A stretch of DNA of 35,804 nucleotides from DASRJX01 sp035649235 (GCA_035649235.1 DASRJX010000133.1:1-35804); one strand, 5' to 3'. Shown: positions 21,675 to 33,112, numbered from the stretch's first letter. The notes: generated by a model not told the origin, from the sequence alone. Translations and numbers: made by a program.

Positions 21675-23837
21675 GTGAAACCCACATACCTACCCCTTCT
21701 TGGAGTCATGCTGACGGGCGTCGTGGCCTGCGCCACGACGGTGTCCCAGGGTCCCGCGCTGGACCCCACGGAAGGACAGCCTCCAGCCCAGGGCGCGCAG
21801 GCCGATTCCGGCCGTCCGTCGGCGCCGGCCTCGAATCCTGACGCGGAGAGCGCCAGTCCCGCTCCGCCTGCGGTCTCCGGGGAGGTGACTCCCGACCGCA
21901 CGCGCCGCGGCGATCCTCCGGGGGCCGTCACGCAGGTGCATGAGCGGATGGACGAGGCCTATGAGAACGGCCTGGAGGCGTACCGTGCGGGCCGGTTCGA
22001 CGAGGCGAAGGAGCTCTTCGACCAGGCTGTTGACGTGGTCCTGAGCAGCGGCTTCAATCTGTCGGAATACCCCGGTCTCAAGGGCGCCTTCGACGACATG
22101 GTGCGCAACATCGCCGACCTCGACGCCGAGCTTTACAGCCAGGCGCCGGGCGCGGAGGCGGGCGAGACCGCCTCCCCCCTCGACTCCCTCAAGGACATCA
22201 CGACCTATCTGTCCCCCGAGGAGGCCGACAAGGAGCGCGATCGGATCCAGAAGGTGGTCGGGCACATCACCTACGACATCCCGATCACGCTGCACCCGAA
22301 AGTCCTGGCCTACATCGAGGCGTTCCAGACGCGCATCCGCTCCGAGTTCGAGGCCGGCCTCAAGCGCTCCGGCCATTACCTCCCGCTCATCAAGTCGATC
22401 TTCCGCGAGGAGGGGCTGCCGGAGGATCTGGTGTACATGGCGCACCAGGAATCGGCGTTCAAGACCAGCGCCTACTCCAGGGCCCGGGCCAAGGGGATGT
22501 GGCAGTTCATGTCGTTCACGGGGCGCAAGTACGGCCTGAAGATCGACCCCTGGATCGACGAGCGCAGCGACTTCGAGAAGGCGACCCGCGCGGCCGCCTC
22601 CTACCTCCGGGATCTCTATGCCCGGTACGGCGACTGGTACCTGGCGATGGCCGCCTACAACGCCGGGGAAGGGAAGATCGACCGCGCGGTGGCCCGCGCC
22701 CGCAGCAAGGACTTCTGGACGATCGCCCGGACGCGCTACATCCGCGCCGAGACCAAGTCCTACGTTCCGGCGATTCTGGCCTCCATCCTGATCGACAAGT
22801 CGCCGGCCGACTACGGCTTCGATGTCGACACCGCCGCGCCGCTCCGGTGGGACGTGGTCGAGATCGACAAGCCGACGGACCTGCAGGTGATCGCCGAGGG
22901 CTGCGCCGCCACGCTGGAGGAGATCCGCTTCCTGAACCCCGAGCTGCGAGGTCTGCTGACGCCGCCGAACCGTAGCTCCTACCGGGTGCGGGTGCCGTCG
23001 GGCTCGAAGGAGGCGATCCTCGCGCACCTCCAGAGCCTGCCCGACGACAAGCGGGTCTCCTGGACGGTTCACGAGACGAAGCCGGGTGAGACGTTCACCA
23101 CCGTGGCCCGGCGGTACAAGGTGCCGGTGCGGGCGCTCATCGAGGCGAATCCGCGCTACGCGAACCGCAAGCTCCGGCACGGCACCGCGCTCAACGTCCC
23201 GCTCGTGGCCGGGGCGCCGGTGGCGGTGGCGGCGGTCGCCACCGAGGACCGGCCGACCTACGAGGCGGGCGAGCGGGTCGTGCACCGGGTCCGCAAGGGG
23301 GACACGCTGCACTCGCTGTCGGGAAAGTACCGGACGACGGTCGCCAATCTCAAGCGCTGGAACAACCTCCAGGGCACGGTGCTCCGGCCGGGGCGGCGGC
23401 TGGTGGCCTACTACGGAGAGAAGGGGGACGGCCCGACGGTCGAGGCGGAGGCGCCTGTGACCGTGGCGGGAGGCCGGATCGAGTACCGCGTGCAGCAGGG
23501 TGACACGCTCAACTCGATCGCCCGGAAGTTCAGCGCGACGCTCGACGATCTGCTGCGCTGGAACACGCTGACCCTGCAGAGCATCATCCGTCCGGGAGAC
23601 CGCCTCTGGGTGGGCGAGGCCCCCGCGGCCCCGACCGTCGGCACGGGCAGGCCGGGCCCCTCGGGGGCGTCGGCCGCGGGCCAGGGGAGGATCGAGCACC
23701 GCGTGCGCCGCGGGGATACGCTGCACCAGATCGCGCAGCGCTACGACGTCACCGTGAACCAGGTGCGCAACTGGAACGGCATCGACAAGGCCGGCACCAT
23801 CTACCCGGGCCAGATCCTGCGCATCTATCAGCAGTAG
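21675..23837 (+). CDS. mltD: Membrane-bound lytic murein transglycosylase D-like lipoprotein with LysM repeats
   Basis: 720 aa from GTG 21675 (AGAGG 4 nt upstream). A lipoprotein signal peptide ends at lipobox GVVAC (Cys19), followed by a Pro/Ala/Ser-rich linker to about residue 90. Then comes a short tetratricopeptide-like helix pair (ENGLEAYRAGRFDEAKELFDQA). The SLT catalytic domain follows, with LVYMAHQESAF (catalytic Glu), GMWQFMSFTGRKYGL and MAAYNAGEGKIDRAV. Four LysM-type segments occupy the C-terminus, the last three clear (HRVRKGDTLHSLSGKY, YRVQQGDTLNSIARKF, HRVRRGDTLHQIAQRY). It should cleave peptidoglycan from the outer membrane. It is larger than E. coli MltD (about 450 aa). Confidence 0.93.
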   Translation: MKPTYLPLLGVMLTGVVACATTVSQGPALDPTEGQPPAQGAQADSGRPSAPASNPDAESASPAPPAVSGEVTPDRTRRGDPPGAVTQVHERMDEAYENGLEAYRAGRFDEAKELFDQAVDVVLSSGFNLSEYPGLKGAFDDMVRNIADLDAELYSQAPGAEAGETASPLDSLKDITTYLSPEEADKERDRIQKVVGHITYDIPITLHPKVLAYIEAFQTRIRSEFEAGLKRSGHYLPLIKSIFREEGLPEDLVYMAHQESAFKTSAYSRARAKGMWQFMSFTGRKYGLKIDPWIDERSDFEKATRAAASYLRDLYARYGDWYLAMAAYNAGEGKIDRAVARARSKDFWTIARTRYIRAETKSYVPAILASILIDKSPADYGFDVDTAAPLRWDVVEIDKPTDLQVIAEGCAATLEEIRFLNPELRGLLTPPNRSSYRVRVPSGSKEAILAHLQSLPDDKRVSWTVHETKPGETFTTVARRYKVPVRALIEANPRYANRKLRHGTALNVPLVAGAPVAVAAVATEDRPTYEAGERVVHRVRKGDTLHSLSGKYRTTVANLKRWNNLQGTVLRPGRRLVAYYGEKGDGPTVEAEAPVTVAGGRIEYRVQQGDTLNSIARKFSATLDDLLRWNTLTLQSIIRPGDRLWVGEAPAAPTVGTGRPGPSGASAAGQGRIEHRVRRGDTLHQIAQRYDVTVNQVRNWNGIDKAGTIYPGQILRIYQQ

Positions 23838-23873
23838 TCCGGCCCTCCAGCGTCTGTTACCATCTCCGCCCCG

Positions 23874-24959
23874 ATGCAGAAGGCTCGCCATCCACGAGTC
23901 CCGGTCCTGGCGTCCGCCCTCCTGCCGGTCGTCCTCCTGGGCTGTCCCGGCGGCTCCACGCAGGCGCCCGGCGGCGGCGAGGCGGAAGCGTCGCTGGCCA
24001 CGGCCCTCGCACACGGCGACAGCGCCTTCCGCGACGAGGACTACGACGAGGCCCAGGTCGCCTACGAGCACGCGCTCCAGATCGAGCCCGATCACGCGCG
24101 GGCCGTGGCCGCCCTGGGAACGTGCTACCTCAAGAACCGGCAGGTGAAGAAGGCCTCGGATCTCCTCACCGACCACCTCCGGCGTCATCCCGAGAACACC
24201 GCGGCCCGGCTCGTCCTGGCCAGGGCCCTGCTCCGCCAGGCGGAATACGGCCTCGCCGCCGAGGCGCTCCGCGCGGCGCTGCGGTCGGATCCCGACAACC
24301 TGATGGCCCATTACAACCTGGGTTTTATCGCCTATCGTGAGCGCGATTTCGACACGGCGCTGTCGCATTTGAAGCGGGCGATCGTCCTGCGGCCGGATCA
24401 TGTCGAAGCGCACTACACGCTCGGCCTGGTGTACCTGGCCCGGGAGCGCTACGGCGACTCCGTCGCCGAGCTGGAGGAGGCGGTGCGCCTCGACCCGAAG
24501 CACGTGGGCGCCCACTTCAACCTGGCCAACGCGGCGGCGCGCGCCGGCCGCATGCCGCTCGCGGAGGAGCACCAGAGGATTTACGCGGATCTGAGCGGCC
24601 GGACCAAGGCGGACGCGGAACGCTCGGCGCAGGTCAAGGCGCAGAGCGTGAAGGCGGTCGAGTTCCTGATGGCGGAGAAGTACGACCAGGCCCTCGTCGA
24701 GTACCGCAAGCTCCTGGCGGAGAATCCTGACTACGCGCCCCTCCACAACGACATCGGCCGCGTGCAGCTCAAGCTCGGCCAGAAGCAGGAGGCCCTGGAG
24801 TCGCTGCGGCGTGCCATCGCGATCGACCCCCGTCTGAGCGAGCCGCATTACCTGCTCTCCAACCTCTACCGGGATCTGGGCGATCAGGCGGGAGCGGATC
24901 GCGAGCTCGCCACCTTCGCCGCCCTCGAGACCATCCCGGAGGGGAAATCGGGCTACTGA
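23874..24959 (+). CDS. TPR-repeat lipoprotein
   Basis: 361 aa. The signal peptide ends in lipobox LLGC (about Cys24), followed by a Gly/Pro linker. From about residue 45 there are roughly seven or eight tetratricopeptide repeats, for example ALAHGDSAFRDEDYDEAQVAYEHALQIEPD and AHYNLGFIAYRERDFDTALSHLKRAIVLRPD. TPRs mediate protein-protein contacts; the partner is unknown. The stop overlaps the ATG of the FG-GAP/ASPIC gene (TGATG). TPR and ASPIC genes are commonly adjacent in Acidobacteria-like genomes, which suggests a shared extracytoplasmic role. Confidence 0.9.
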   Translation: MQKARHPRVPVLASALLPVVLLGCPGGSTQAPGGGEAEASLATALAHGDSAFRDEDYDEAQVAYEHALQIEPDHARAVAALGTCYLKNRQVKKASDLLTDHLRRHPENTAARLVLARALLRQAEYGLAAEALRAALRSDPDNLMAHYNLGFIAYRERDFDTALSHLKRAIVLRPDHVEAHYTLGLVYLARERYGDSVAELEEAVRLDPKHVGAHFNLANAAARAGRMPLAEEHQRIYADLSGRTKADAERSAQVKAQSVKAVEFLMAEKYDQALVEYRKLLAENPDYAPLHNDIGRVQLKLGQKQEALESLRRAIAIDPRLSEPHYLLSNLYRDLGDQAGADRELATFAALETIPEGKSGY

Positions 24960-26719
24960 TGCGCGCCCTCGGAACGCGCAGCGCGGCGCGGCCCCTGGCC
25001 CTGTCCGCGGCGGCCCTCCTCGCCGTCTGGGCCTGGGGCCTCGGGCTGGCCGCCGGGCCAACCGCCACGAGCGGTCCGCGGTTCGCGGAGGTCTCGGCGG
25101 TGTCCGGCATCGACTTCGTGCACCGGCACGGGGGCCAGGGACGAAAGCTCTACATCGAGACCACGGCAGCCGGGCTGTGCTGGTTCGACCACGACGGAGA
25201 CGGCTGGCAGGATCTCTACATGGTGCAGGGAGGGCCGCTGCCGGGAACCGTCCGGCCGCCCGGAGACTCCGCGTCGCGGCTGTTCCGCAACCGTGGGAAC
25301 GGCTCGTTCGAGGACGTCACCTCGAAGGCGGGGGTCGCCGACGTGGACGGGTATGGCAGCGCCTGCACCGCCGCCGACTACGACAACGACGGCGACGAGG
25401 ATCTCTACGTCACGAACTTCGGCCCGTCCGTGCTGTACCGCAACAACGGCAACGGCACGTTCAGCGACGTGACCGCGGCGGCCGGCGTCAGGAACGGCCT
25501 CTACGCCGCCAGCGCCGCCTGGGCCGATTACGATCTCGACGGCCGTCCCGACCTCTACGTGGCCAACTACGTCGACTTCACGATGAACGACCAGAAGTAC
25601 TGCGGCGACATCAAGGTGAACCGCCGGTCCTACTGCCACCCGGACGCCTACGGCGGCCTTCCCGACGCGCTCTACCACAACGAGGGGAACGGTCGCTTCA
25701 AGGAGGTCGCGAAGGCAGCCGGCATCTGGGATCCGAACGGCAAGAGCCTGGGGGTGGTCTGGATCGACTACGACGCCGACGGGGACGACGACCTGTACGT
25801 GGCCAACGACGCCACGCCCAACATGCTATACCGCAACGAAGGCAACGGCCGCTTCACCGACGTGACCCTCCTGTCGGGGACCTGTTGCAGCGAGGACGGC
25901 AAGCCGCAGTCGGGCATGGGAGTCGATGCGGCCGACGCCGACGGGGACGGATGGCAGGACCTGTTCGTCACCAACCTGAGCAATGAGCCGAACGAGCTGT
26001 ATCGCAACCTGGGCGGCAAGGGCCCCTTCGCCATCATGTCGTACGCCTGGGGACTCGGGGAGGTCAGCCTGCTGGCCACCGGCTGGGGCACGGCCTTCTT
26101 CGACTACGATAACGACGCCGACCTCGACCTCGTGGTGACCAACGGCCACCCGATGGACGACATCGAGCAGGTCAGCGACATCATCACCTACGCCCAGAAG
26201 CCGTTCCTGTTCGCGAACGACGGGAGCGGTGGCTACCGGGACGTGGGGGCGCAGAGCGGGCCCTTTTTCCAGTCCCCTGACGTCGGCCGTGGTCTGGCCG
26301 TGGCGGACTACGACAACGACGGCGATCTCGACTTCGCCCTCAACCCCAACAACCGGCCCGCCCGGCTCCTGCGCAACGACGGGGGCCGGGACGCCGGACA
26401 CTGGATCAGCCTGAAGCTCGAGGGCGTGCGCTGCAACCGGGACGCGCTCGGCGCGCTGGTGACGGTGACGGCGGGCGGTCGGCGGCAGGTGCGGGAGGCG
26501 CGCAGCGCCAGCTCCTACATGTCGCAGAACGACATGCGCCTGCACTTCGGGCTCGGAGCCGCGACGCAGGTGGACTCCATCGAGATCCGCTGGCCCTCGA
26601 AGGACAGACAGGTAGAGCGGGTCGGCCGGCAGGCCGCCGATCAGTTCCTCGTCGTGCGCCAGGGGAGCGGCGTCGTGCGGCGCGCCCCGGCGGCGGTTCA
26701 GCCGCCCGGGACCCGTTGA
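24959..26719 (+). CDS. CRTAC1-like protein with FG-GAP/VCBS repeats and ASPIC/UnbV domain
   Basis: 586 aa. An N-terminal hydrophobic segment (ALSAAALLAVWAWGLGLAAG) acts as signal peptide. At least seven FG-GAP-type calcium loops then form a probable beta-propeller: DHDGDGWQDLYM, DYDNDGDEDLYV, DYDLDGRPDLYV, DYDADGDDDLYV, DADGDGWQDLFV, DYDNDADLDLVV and DYDNDGDLDFAL. The C-terminus is an ASPIC/UnbV domain (RCNRDALGALVTVTAGGRRQVREARSASSYMSQND, then IEIRWPSK). It is extracytoplasmic, of unknown exact function. The start overlaps the TPR gene stop; its 3' end overlaps the convergent HAD gene by 22 nt. Confidence 0.92.
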   Translation: MRALGTRSAARPLALSAAALLAVWAWGLGLAAGPTATSGPRFAEVSAVSGIDFVHRHGGQGRKLYIETTAAGLCWFDHDGDGWQDLYMVQGGPLPGTVRPPGDSASRLFRNRGNGSFEDVTSKAGVADVDGYGSACTAADYDNDGDEDLYVTNFGPSVLYRNNGNGTFSDVTAAAGVRNGLYAASAAWADYDLDGRPDLYVANYVDFTMNDQKYCGDIKVNRRSYCHPDAYGGLPDALYHNEGNGRFKEVAKAAGIWDPNGKSLGVVWIDYDADGDDDLYVANDATPNMLYRNEGNGRFTDVTLLSGTCCSEDGKPQSGMGVDAADADGDGWQDLFVTNLSNEPNELYRNLGGKGPFAIMSYAWGLGEVSLLATGWGTAFFDYDNDADLDLVVTNGHPMDDIEQVSDIITYAQKPFLFANDGSGGYRDVGAQSGPFFQSPDVGRGLAVADYDNDGDLDFALNPNNRPARLLRNDGGRDAGHWISLKLEGVRCNRDALGALVTVTAGGRRQVREARSASSYMSQNDMRLHFGLGAATQVDSIEIRWPSKDRQVERVGRQAADQFLVVRQGSGVVRRAPAAVQPPGTR

Positions 26720-27495
26720 AGGTCGGCGATCGAGTCGACGATGAGATCGGGACCGGGCCCGACGAGATCGCCCGGGCCTCCCTGGAACCGTCCCGTGCGG
26801 ACCAGCGCCGTTCGGCAGCCGGCGATCCGGGCGCCTTCGACGTCGGCCTCCGGATCGTCTCCCACCACCAGCACCTCGGCCGCCTCAAGGCCGATCTCCC
26901 CGAGGGCCAGCCGGAAGAACTCGGATGAGGGCTTGCCGACCGTGACGGCGGACGTTCCGGCGGCGTACTCCAGGGCCGCGACGTAAGCGCCGACGTCGAG
27001 GGCCTCGTCCTGGCCAGGCGGGCGCCAGGTCCGGTTCCGGTGCAGGGCGACGAGCCTGGCGCCGGATCTCAGGAGGCGCAGCGCGGCGTTCAGGGCGTCG
27101 TGCGTGAAGCCCGGCCCGAGATCCCCCAGGACCACCCAGTCGGGATGGCGGCGGTCCTCCTCGATGCCGGCGAAGTCCGCGAGGGCTTCGGGAGGCACCA
27201 GGATCGCCGCACGGCGGCGTCCCGAGTCGAGGATGAGCCGGCGCGCAAGAACCGCGGGCGTCAGGACGTCTTCGGCGCGGAATCCGAAACCCGCGGCCGC
27301 GAGCACGGCGGCGATGGCCCCCCGGCTGCGGCGGCTGGTGTTCGTCAGGAGCCTCGCCCTGAGCCCCGCGGCGAGCAGCCGCTCCAGGGCCTCCGGCGCG
27401 CCCGGAACGGCCCGGTCGTCGACGAGGAGCGTGCCGTCGATGTCCAGGAGGAGGCCGCCGATCTCGGGGAGCCCGCGGAGCCTGGCCGCGCTCAT
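26698..27495 (-). CDS. NagD/HDHD2-type HAD phosphatase
   Basis: 265 aa, cytoplasmic. HAD-IIA motifs: LLLDIDGTLLVDD (nucleophile and acid Asp), LLTNTSRRSR, the motif III Lys in VTVGKPSSEFF, and VVGDDPEADVEGARIAGC. The C2-type cap sits between motifs II and III. The closest class is the HDHD2/LHPP-like branch of the NagD group; the substrate is unknown. The ATG at 27495 overlaps the ABC ATPase stop (ATGA), so it is the last gene of the importer operon. Open frame upstream of this ATG reads through the ATPase in another frame and was excluded. Confidence 0.88.
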   Translation of the reverse strand: MSAARLRGLPEIGGLLLDIDGTLLVDDRAVPGAPEALERLLAAGLRARLLTNTSRRSRGAIAAVLAAAGFGFRAEDVLTPAVLARRLILDSGRRRAAILVPPEALADFAGIEEDRRHPDWVVLGDLGPGFTHDALNAALRLLRSGARLVALHRNRTWRPPGQDEALDVGAYVAALEYAAGTSAVTVGKPSSEFFRLALGEIGLEAAEVLVVGDDPEADVEGARIAGCRTALVRTGRFQGGPGDLVGPGPDLIVDSIADLQRVPGG

Positions 27496-28286
27496 ATCAG
27501 AATGCGGCTGAGGAACTGCCGCGTCCGGGCCGTCCGCGGGTGGTCGAGGACCTCCGCCGGCGGGCCGTCCTCGATGATGGCGCCGCTCTCCAGCACCAGC
27601 ACCCTGTCCGCCGCGCGCCGCGCGAAGCCGATCTCGTGCGTCACCATGATGAGCGTGATGCCCTCCCGCTTGAGCCCCTCGAGGACCGACAGGACCTCCC
27701 CCTTCAGCTCGGGGTCGAGGGCGCTCGTGATCTCGTCGCACAACAGGCCGCGGGGGGACATGGCGAGCGCCCGCGCGATCGCCACGCGCTGCTTCTGGCC
27801 CCCGGACAGCTGGCGCGGGTAGGAGGAGGCGCGGTCGAGGAGTCCGACGCGATCGAGCAGGCGCTCCGCCTCCGAGCGGGCGCTCTCCCTCGGAACGCGC
27901 AGCACCCGGAGCGGCGCTTCCATGATGTTCTCCACGGCGGTCAGATGCGGGAACAGCTGGAAGTCCTGGAAGATCATCCCGAGGAGCTTTCTGATGTCCC
28001 GCGCCGAGGAGGCGTTCTCTCCCGTCATGGGCCCTGGCATAAGCACGCCCGGGCCGACGCGCACGAGTCCCGAGTCGAACGCGGTCAGGCCGTTGAGGCA
28101 GCGCAGGAGCGTCGACTTGCCGCCGCCGCTCGGCCCGATGAGGGCCACCGTGGCGCCGGCCGGAATGGCGACGTCGACGCCGCCCAGGACCTGGCGCCCG
28201 GCGAAGCTCTTCCGCAGGGACTCGACCCGGACCTCGATTCCCGCTCCATCCGGGCCGGCGCCCGCGGCTCGAGCCGCCGCGCTCAC
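27492..28286 (-). CDS. Polar amino-acid ABC transporter ATP-binding protein (GlnQ/HisP type)
   Basis: 264 aa. Walker A GPSGGGKST, Q-loop FQDFQLFPHLTAVENI, ABC signature LSGGQKQR, Walker B LLCDEITSALDP and H-loop VTHEI. The F-QxF-QLFPHLTV stretch and SALDPEL are typical of the amino-acid importer class. The GTG start (28286) overlaps the permease stop (GTGA). One ATPase with one fused binding-protein/permease would give the functional importer as dimers of both. Confidence 0.93.
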   Translation of the reverse strand: MSAAARAAGAGPDGAGIEVRVESLRKSFAGRQVLGGVDVAIPAGATVALIGPSGGGKSTLLRCLNGLTAFDSGLVRVGPGVLMPGPMTGENASSARDIRKLLGMIFQDFQLFPHLTAVENIMEAPLRVLRVPRESARSEAERLLDRVGLLDRASSYPRQLSGGQKQRVAIARALAMSPRGLLCDEITSALDPELKGEVLSVLEGLKREGITLIMVTHEIGFARRAADRVLVLESGAIIEDGPPAEVLDHPRTARTRQFLSRILI

Positions 28287-29815
28287 AGGATCCCCCGGCC
28301 CCAGATCGCCTCGAGGCGCCGCGACACCCACCCGAGTGGAAGCGACATCAGGAGGTACAGGGCCGCCGTCAGCAGGCCGATCTCCAGGTACTTCATGCTC
28401 GACTTGGAGAGGATCTGGTACTGCTTGCTGAGCTCGACGACCGCGATGGTGCTGACGATGCTCGTGTCCTTGAACAGGGCGACGAAGTCGGAGGTCATGG
28501 GCGGCAGGATGGTGCGGATCGCCTGCGGCAGTATGATGCGCCGGAAGGCGAGGAAGCCGGTCATGCCGAGCGAGGCGGCCGCCTCCCACTGCCCGTGCGG
28601 CACCGCCCCGATGCCGGCCCGGTAGATCTCGGCTTCGTAGGCCGCGTAGTTGAGACCCAGCCCCAGGATGGCGGCCTGCAGCGGCTGGAGGCGCAGGCTC
28701 GCGCCCAGCCCCGAGGCGGCCGACAGGTCGGCCAGGCCGTAGTAGAGGACGTACAGCAGCAGGAGAACGGGGATGCCGCGGAAGAACTCGACATAGCCGA
28801 CGGCCAGCCAGCGCAGGGGCGCCGGGGCGTAGAGGCGGGCGAGGGCCAGCGGGAGGGCGATGAGGATCGCCAGGCCGAAGCTGAGGACCGCGATGAAAAC
28901 CGTCATCACGGCGCTCCGGAACAGGAGAGGCGCGTAGCGCCCGATGGTCCACTCCCGCCGCGACTCCGCGAGGATGTCGTCCCCCCTCGACTGGACGAGA
29001 TCCTCCTGCGCCTCGTTCCACATCCCCCAGGCCTCGTAGATGCGCCGCAGCCGGCCGTCCGCGAGCATGCGATCGAGGGCCGCGTCGATCTCCGCCTTGA
29101 GGGCGACGGACTCCTTGGGCAGCGCGATGGCGTAGTACCCGCGCGCGAAGGGCGGGCCGACGAACCGCAGGGCCGGGTTGGGCCGGGCGTAGGAGACGGC
29201 GATCGGCAGGTCCAGCAGCACGGCGTCGACCCGGCCGAGCGCCAGATCGCGGTACGGCTCGACCACCCCGTCGTACATCACGTCCTCGATGCCCTGTGCC
29301 TTCAGCAGCCGATCGGCCGCGGTGTCCTCCAGGGTCCCGACGCGGCAGCCGATCTTGCGGCAGCCCTCCAGATCGCCGAAGCGGCCCTCGTCGCGCCGCA
29401 CCACGAGCTGCTCCATGAAGACGTAGTAGGGGCGGCTGAAGAGCACCTTCTCCTTGCGGTCGGGCGTCACCTCGAGGCCGTTCATGGCGAAATCGCAGTC
29501 GCCGCGCTGCACGCCGAGGATCAGGCTCGAGTAGGCGTACTGGCGCATCTCGATCGGCCTCTGGAGCTCCCGCTCGAGCTCGCGGACGATGTCGACCTCG
29601 AAACCGATGTCGCGGTTCGGGTTCTTCGGGTCCTTGAAGATGTAGGGGGCGCCGCCCTCGGCGTCGGTGGCCCAGAGGAGGGGAGGGGGCGTAGCACCGT
29701 GCGCCAGGGTCGCTCCGGATGCGGCCGCGATCCCCGCGGCGGCGAGCAGGAAGTTCGACAAGGCTCGGGAGACGCGCCTCGCACCGATGGGACACAGGAC
29801 GTGACGCCAGCGCAC
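28283..29815 (-). CDS. Amino-acid ABC transporter: substrate-binding protein fused to permease
   Basis: 510 aa. A signal sequence (LSNFLLAAAGIAAASGATLAHG) leads to a periplasmic solute-binding domain of the bacterial SBP_3 type (about 35-265: GFEVDIVRELERELQRPIEMRQ, SLILGVQRGDCDFAMNGLEVTPDRKEKV). A linker follows, then a HisM/GlnP-type permease domain (about 300-505) with EFFRGIPVLLLLYVLYYG, the EAA-like loop (AAASLGMTGFLAFRRIILPQAI) and SIVSTIAVVEL. Fused forms are known from GlnP of Gram-positives. GTG 29815 has GGGGGGA 8 nt upstream; GTG 29821 is the alternative. The substrate is probably a polar amino acid. Confidence 0.9.
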   Translation of the reverse strand: MRWRHVLCPIGARRVSRALSNFLLAAAGIAAASGATLAHGATPPPLLWATDAEGGAPYIFKDPKNPNRDIGFEVDIVRELERELQRPIEMRQYAYSSLILGVQRGDCDFAMNGLEVTPDRKEKVLFSRPYYVFMEQLVVRRDEGRFGDLEGCRKIGCRVGTLEDTAADRLLKAQGIEDVMYDGVVEPYRDLALGRVDAVLLDLPIAVSYARPNPALRFVGPPFARGYYAIALPKESVALKAEIDAALDRMLADGRLRRIYEAWGMWNEAQEDLVQSRGDDILAESRREWTIGRYAPLLFRSAVMTVFIAVLSFGLAILIALPLALARLYAPAPLRWLAVGYVEFFRGIPVLLLLYVLYYGLADLSAASGLGASLRLQPLQAAILGLGLNYAAYEAEIYRAGIGAVPHGQWEAAASLGMTGFLAFRRIILPQAIRTILPPMTSDFVALFKDTSIVSTIAVVELSKQYQILSKSSMKYLEIGLLTAALYLLMSLPLGWVSRRLEAIWGRGIL

Positions 29816-29848
29816 CCGCACAGTCCCCCCGCTCCGATGAGGGGCGGA

Positions 29849-29878
29849 GTTATAACCCGCGCGCGGCTCCTGCGGCAA
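29849..29878 (-). promoter_or_regulatory. Sigma70-like promoter of the amino-acid importer operon
   Basis: On the minus strand TTGCCG (29873-29878), 18-bp spacer, TATAAC (29849-29854). Predicted start is near 29842, about 27 nt before the GTG. It sits in the 77-nt gap after the MacB-like permease gene, so the importer can be transcribed independently of the efflux operon. Confidence 0.6.
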
Positions 29879-29892
29879 CAGGCGCGCCAGGC

Positions 29893-31142
29893 TCAGGTGG
29901 CGGTGCGGATCGCCTCGACGGGCTGCATGCGCGCCGCCTTCAGGGCGGGGTAGATGCCGTACAGGATGCCGAGGGCGAGCGACACGCCGAGCGCGAACAG
30001 GACCCCCATCAGGTGGATCGGCAGCCCGCCGCTGAAGAACCGGCTCACCGACTTGGTGATGCCGATGCCTGCCGCGACACCGAGCAGGCCCCCCATGAGC
30101 GACAGCACCGCCGACTCGACCAGGAACTGCAGGAAGACCTGCGCGTCGGTGGCGCCGAGGGCCTTGCGGAGCCCGATCTCGTAGAGGCGTTCGCCGATGG
30201 CGATGAGCATGACCGACAGGAGGCCGATGCCCCCGACGAGGAGCGAGATGCCGGCGATGGTCCCGAGGACGACGTGCCAGTTGCGCAGGACGGTTTTGAT
30301 CTCCTTGCGGACCTTGAGGATCTCCTGGGCGATGTTCTCGATCCGGAAGTCGCCGGCGCCGCGGTGGGCGATGCCGAGCGAGGCCAGCGTCTCCGCCTTG
30401 AGGTCGGTGAGCCGCTCGGGATCGTTCGTCTTGACGGCCATGAAGGAGAGGGGCGCCTCGGTGCCGGCGTAATACGCGCGCAGCGTCGCCAGGGGAAGGT
30501 AGAGCCCCTCCATCTCCTCCACGAAATCGTCGTCGTTGACGAACTCGTTGCCGAGCCTTTCGCTCACGCCGATGACCCGCATCGGTCGAGAGTCGACCAT
30601 GATCGTCTTTCCCAGTGCTTCCTCGCTGCCGAACAGGCGGCGGTTCAGCCGGTGGCCGAGAACGCAGACGGGGGCGAAGCCCGACTCCTCGGCGTCGCTG
30701 AAGAACCGTCCGGTCTCGAGCGAGCGCCCGCGCACGTCGTTGTAGGCCGAGGTGACGCCCATCACGCGGACGCGCCGCTCGATGTCGCCCGCCCGCACCA
30801 GCGCCTCGCTGACGAGCGCGGGGGCGACGGCGTGGATGGCCCGGGCGCGGCTCAGGAGGAAGCGGGCGTCCTCCGGCTGCAGGCCGCGGGATCGGGCGAA
30901 GATCGCCTGCTCGCGCAGGTTCTTCGGGGGGCTGTTCATGACGTACATGACGCCATCGAAGCCCAGATCCGCGAAGCCCTCCCAGACGGCGGCCGTCACG
31001 CCGTCGAGCAGGGACGTCATCACGGTCAAAGACAGCGTCCCGAGGATGATCCCGAGGAGCGTCAGGGTCGATCGCAGCTTGTGGTGCCACATCTCCCCAA
31101 GGGCGGTGCGGACGATCTCGCCGACGTTCCAGCCCCGCATCA

Positions 31143-31143
<1 letters not shown>
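29893..31143 (-). CDS. MacB-like ABC transporter permease (second of a tandem pair)
   Basis: 416 aa. The first membrane helix (RSTLTLLGIILGTLSLTVMTSLL) is followed by a MacB periplasmic core domain of about 220 residues and then three FtsX-type helices (VVLGTIAGISLLVGGIGLLSVMLIAIGERLYEIGLRKALGA; ESAVLSLMGGLLGVAAGIGI; GVLFALGVSLALGILYGIYPALKAARMQPVEAIR). No ATPase domain is fused, unlike E. coli MacB. The ATG at 31143 shares its A with the TAA of the preceding permease gene (TAATG), with TGAGG upstream. It probably pairs with the other permease around the LolD/MacB-type ATPase. Confidence 0.92.

Positions 31144-33112
<1,969 letters not shown>

Noticed and set aside
21690..25061. A long open frame of more than 1100 codons on the minus strand opposite the MltD, TPR and ASPIC genes
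   Set aside because: The plus-strand genes have clear domains, signal peptides and starts; the antisense frame has no recognisable domain and arises from GC-rich third positions.
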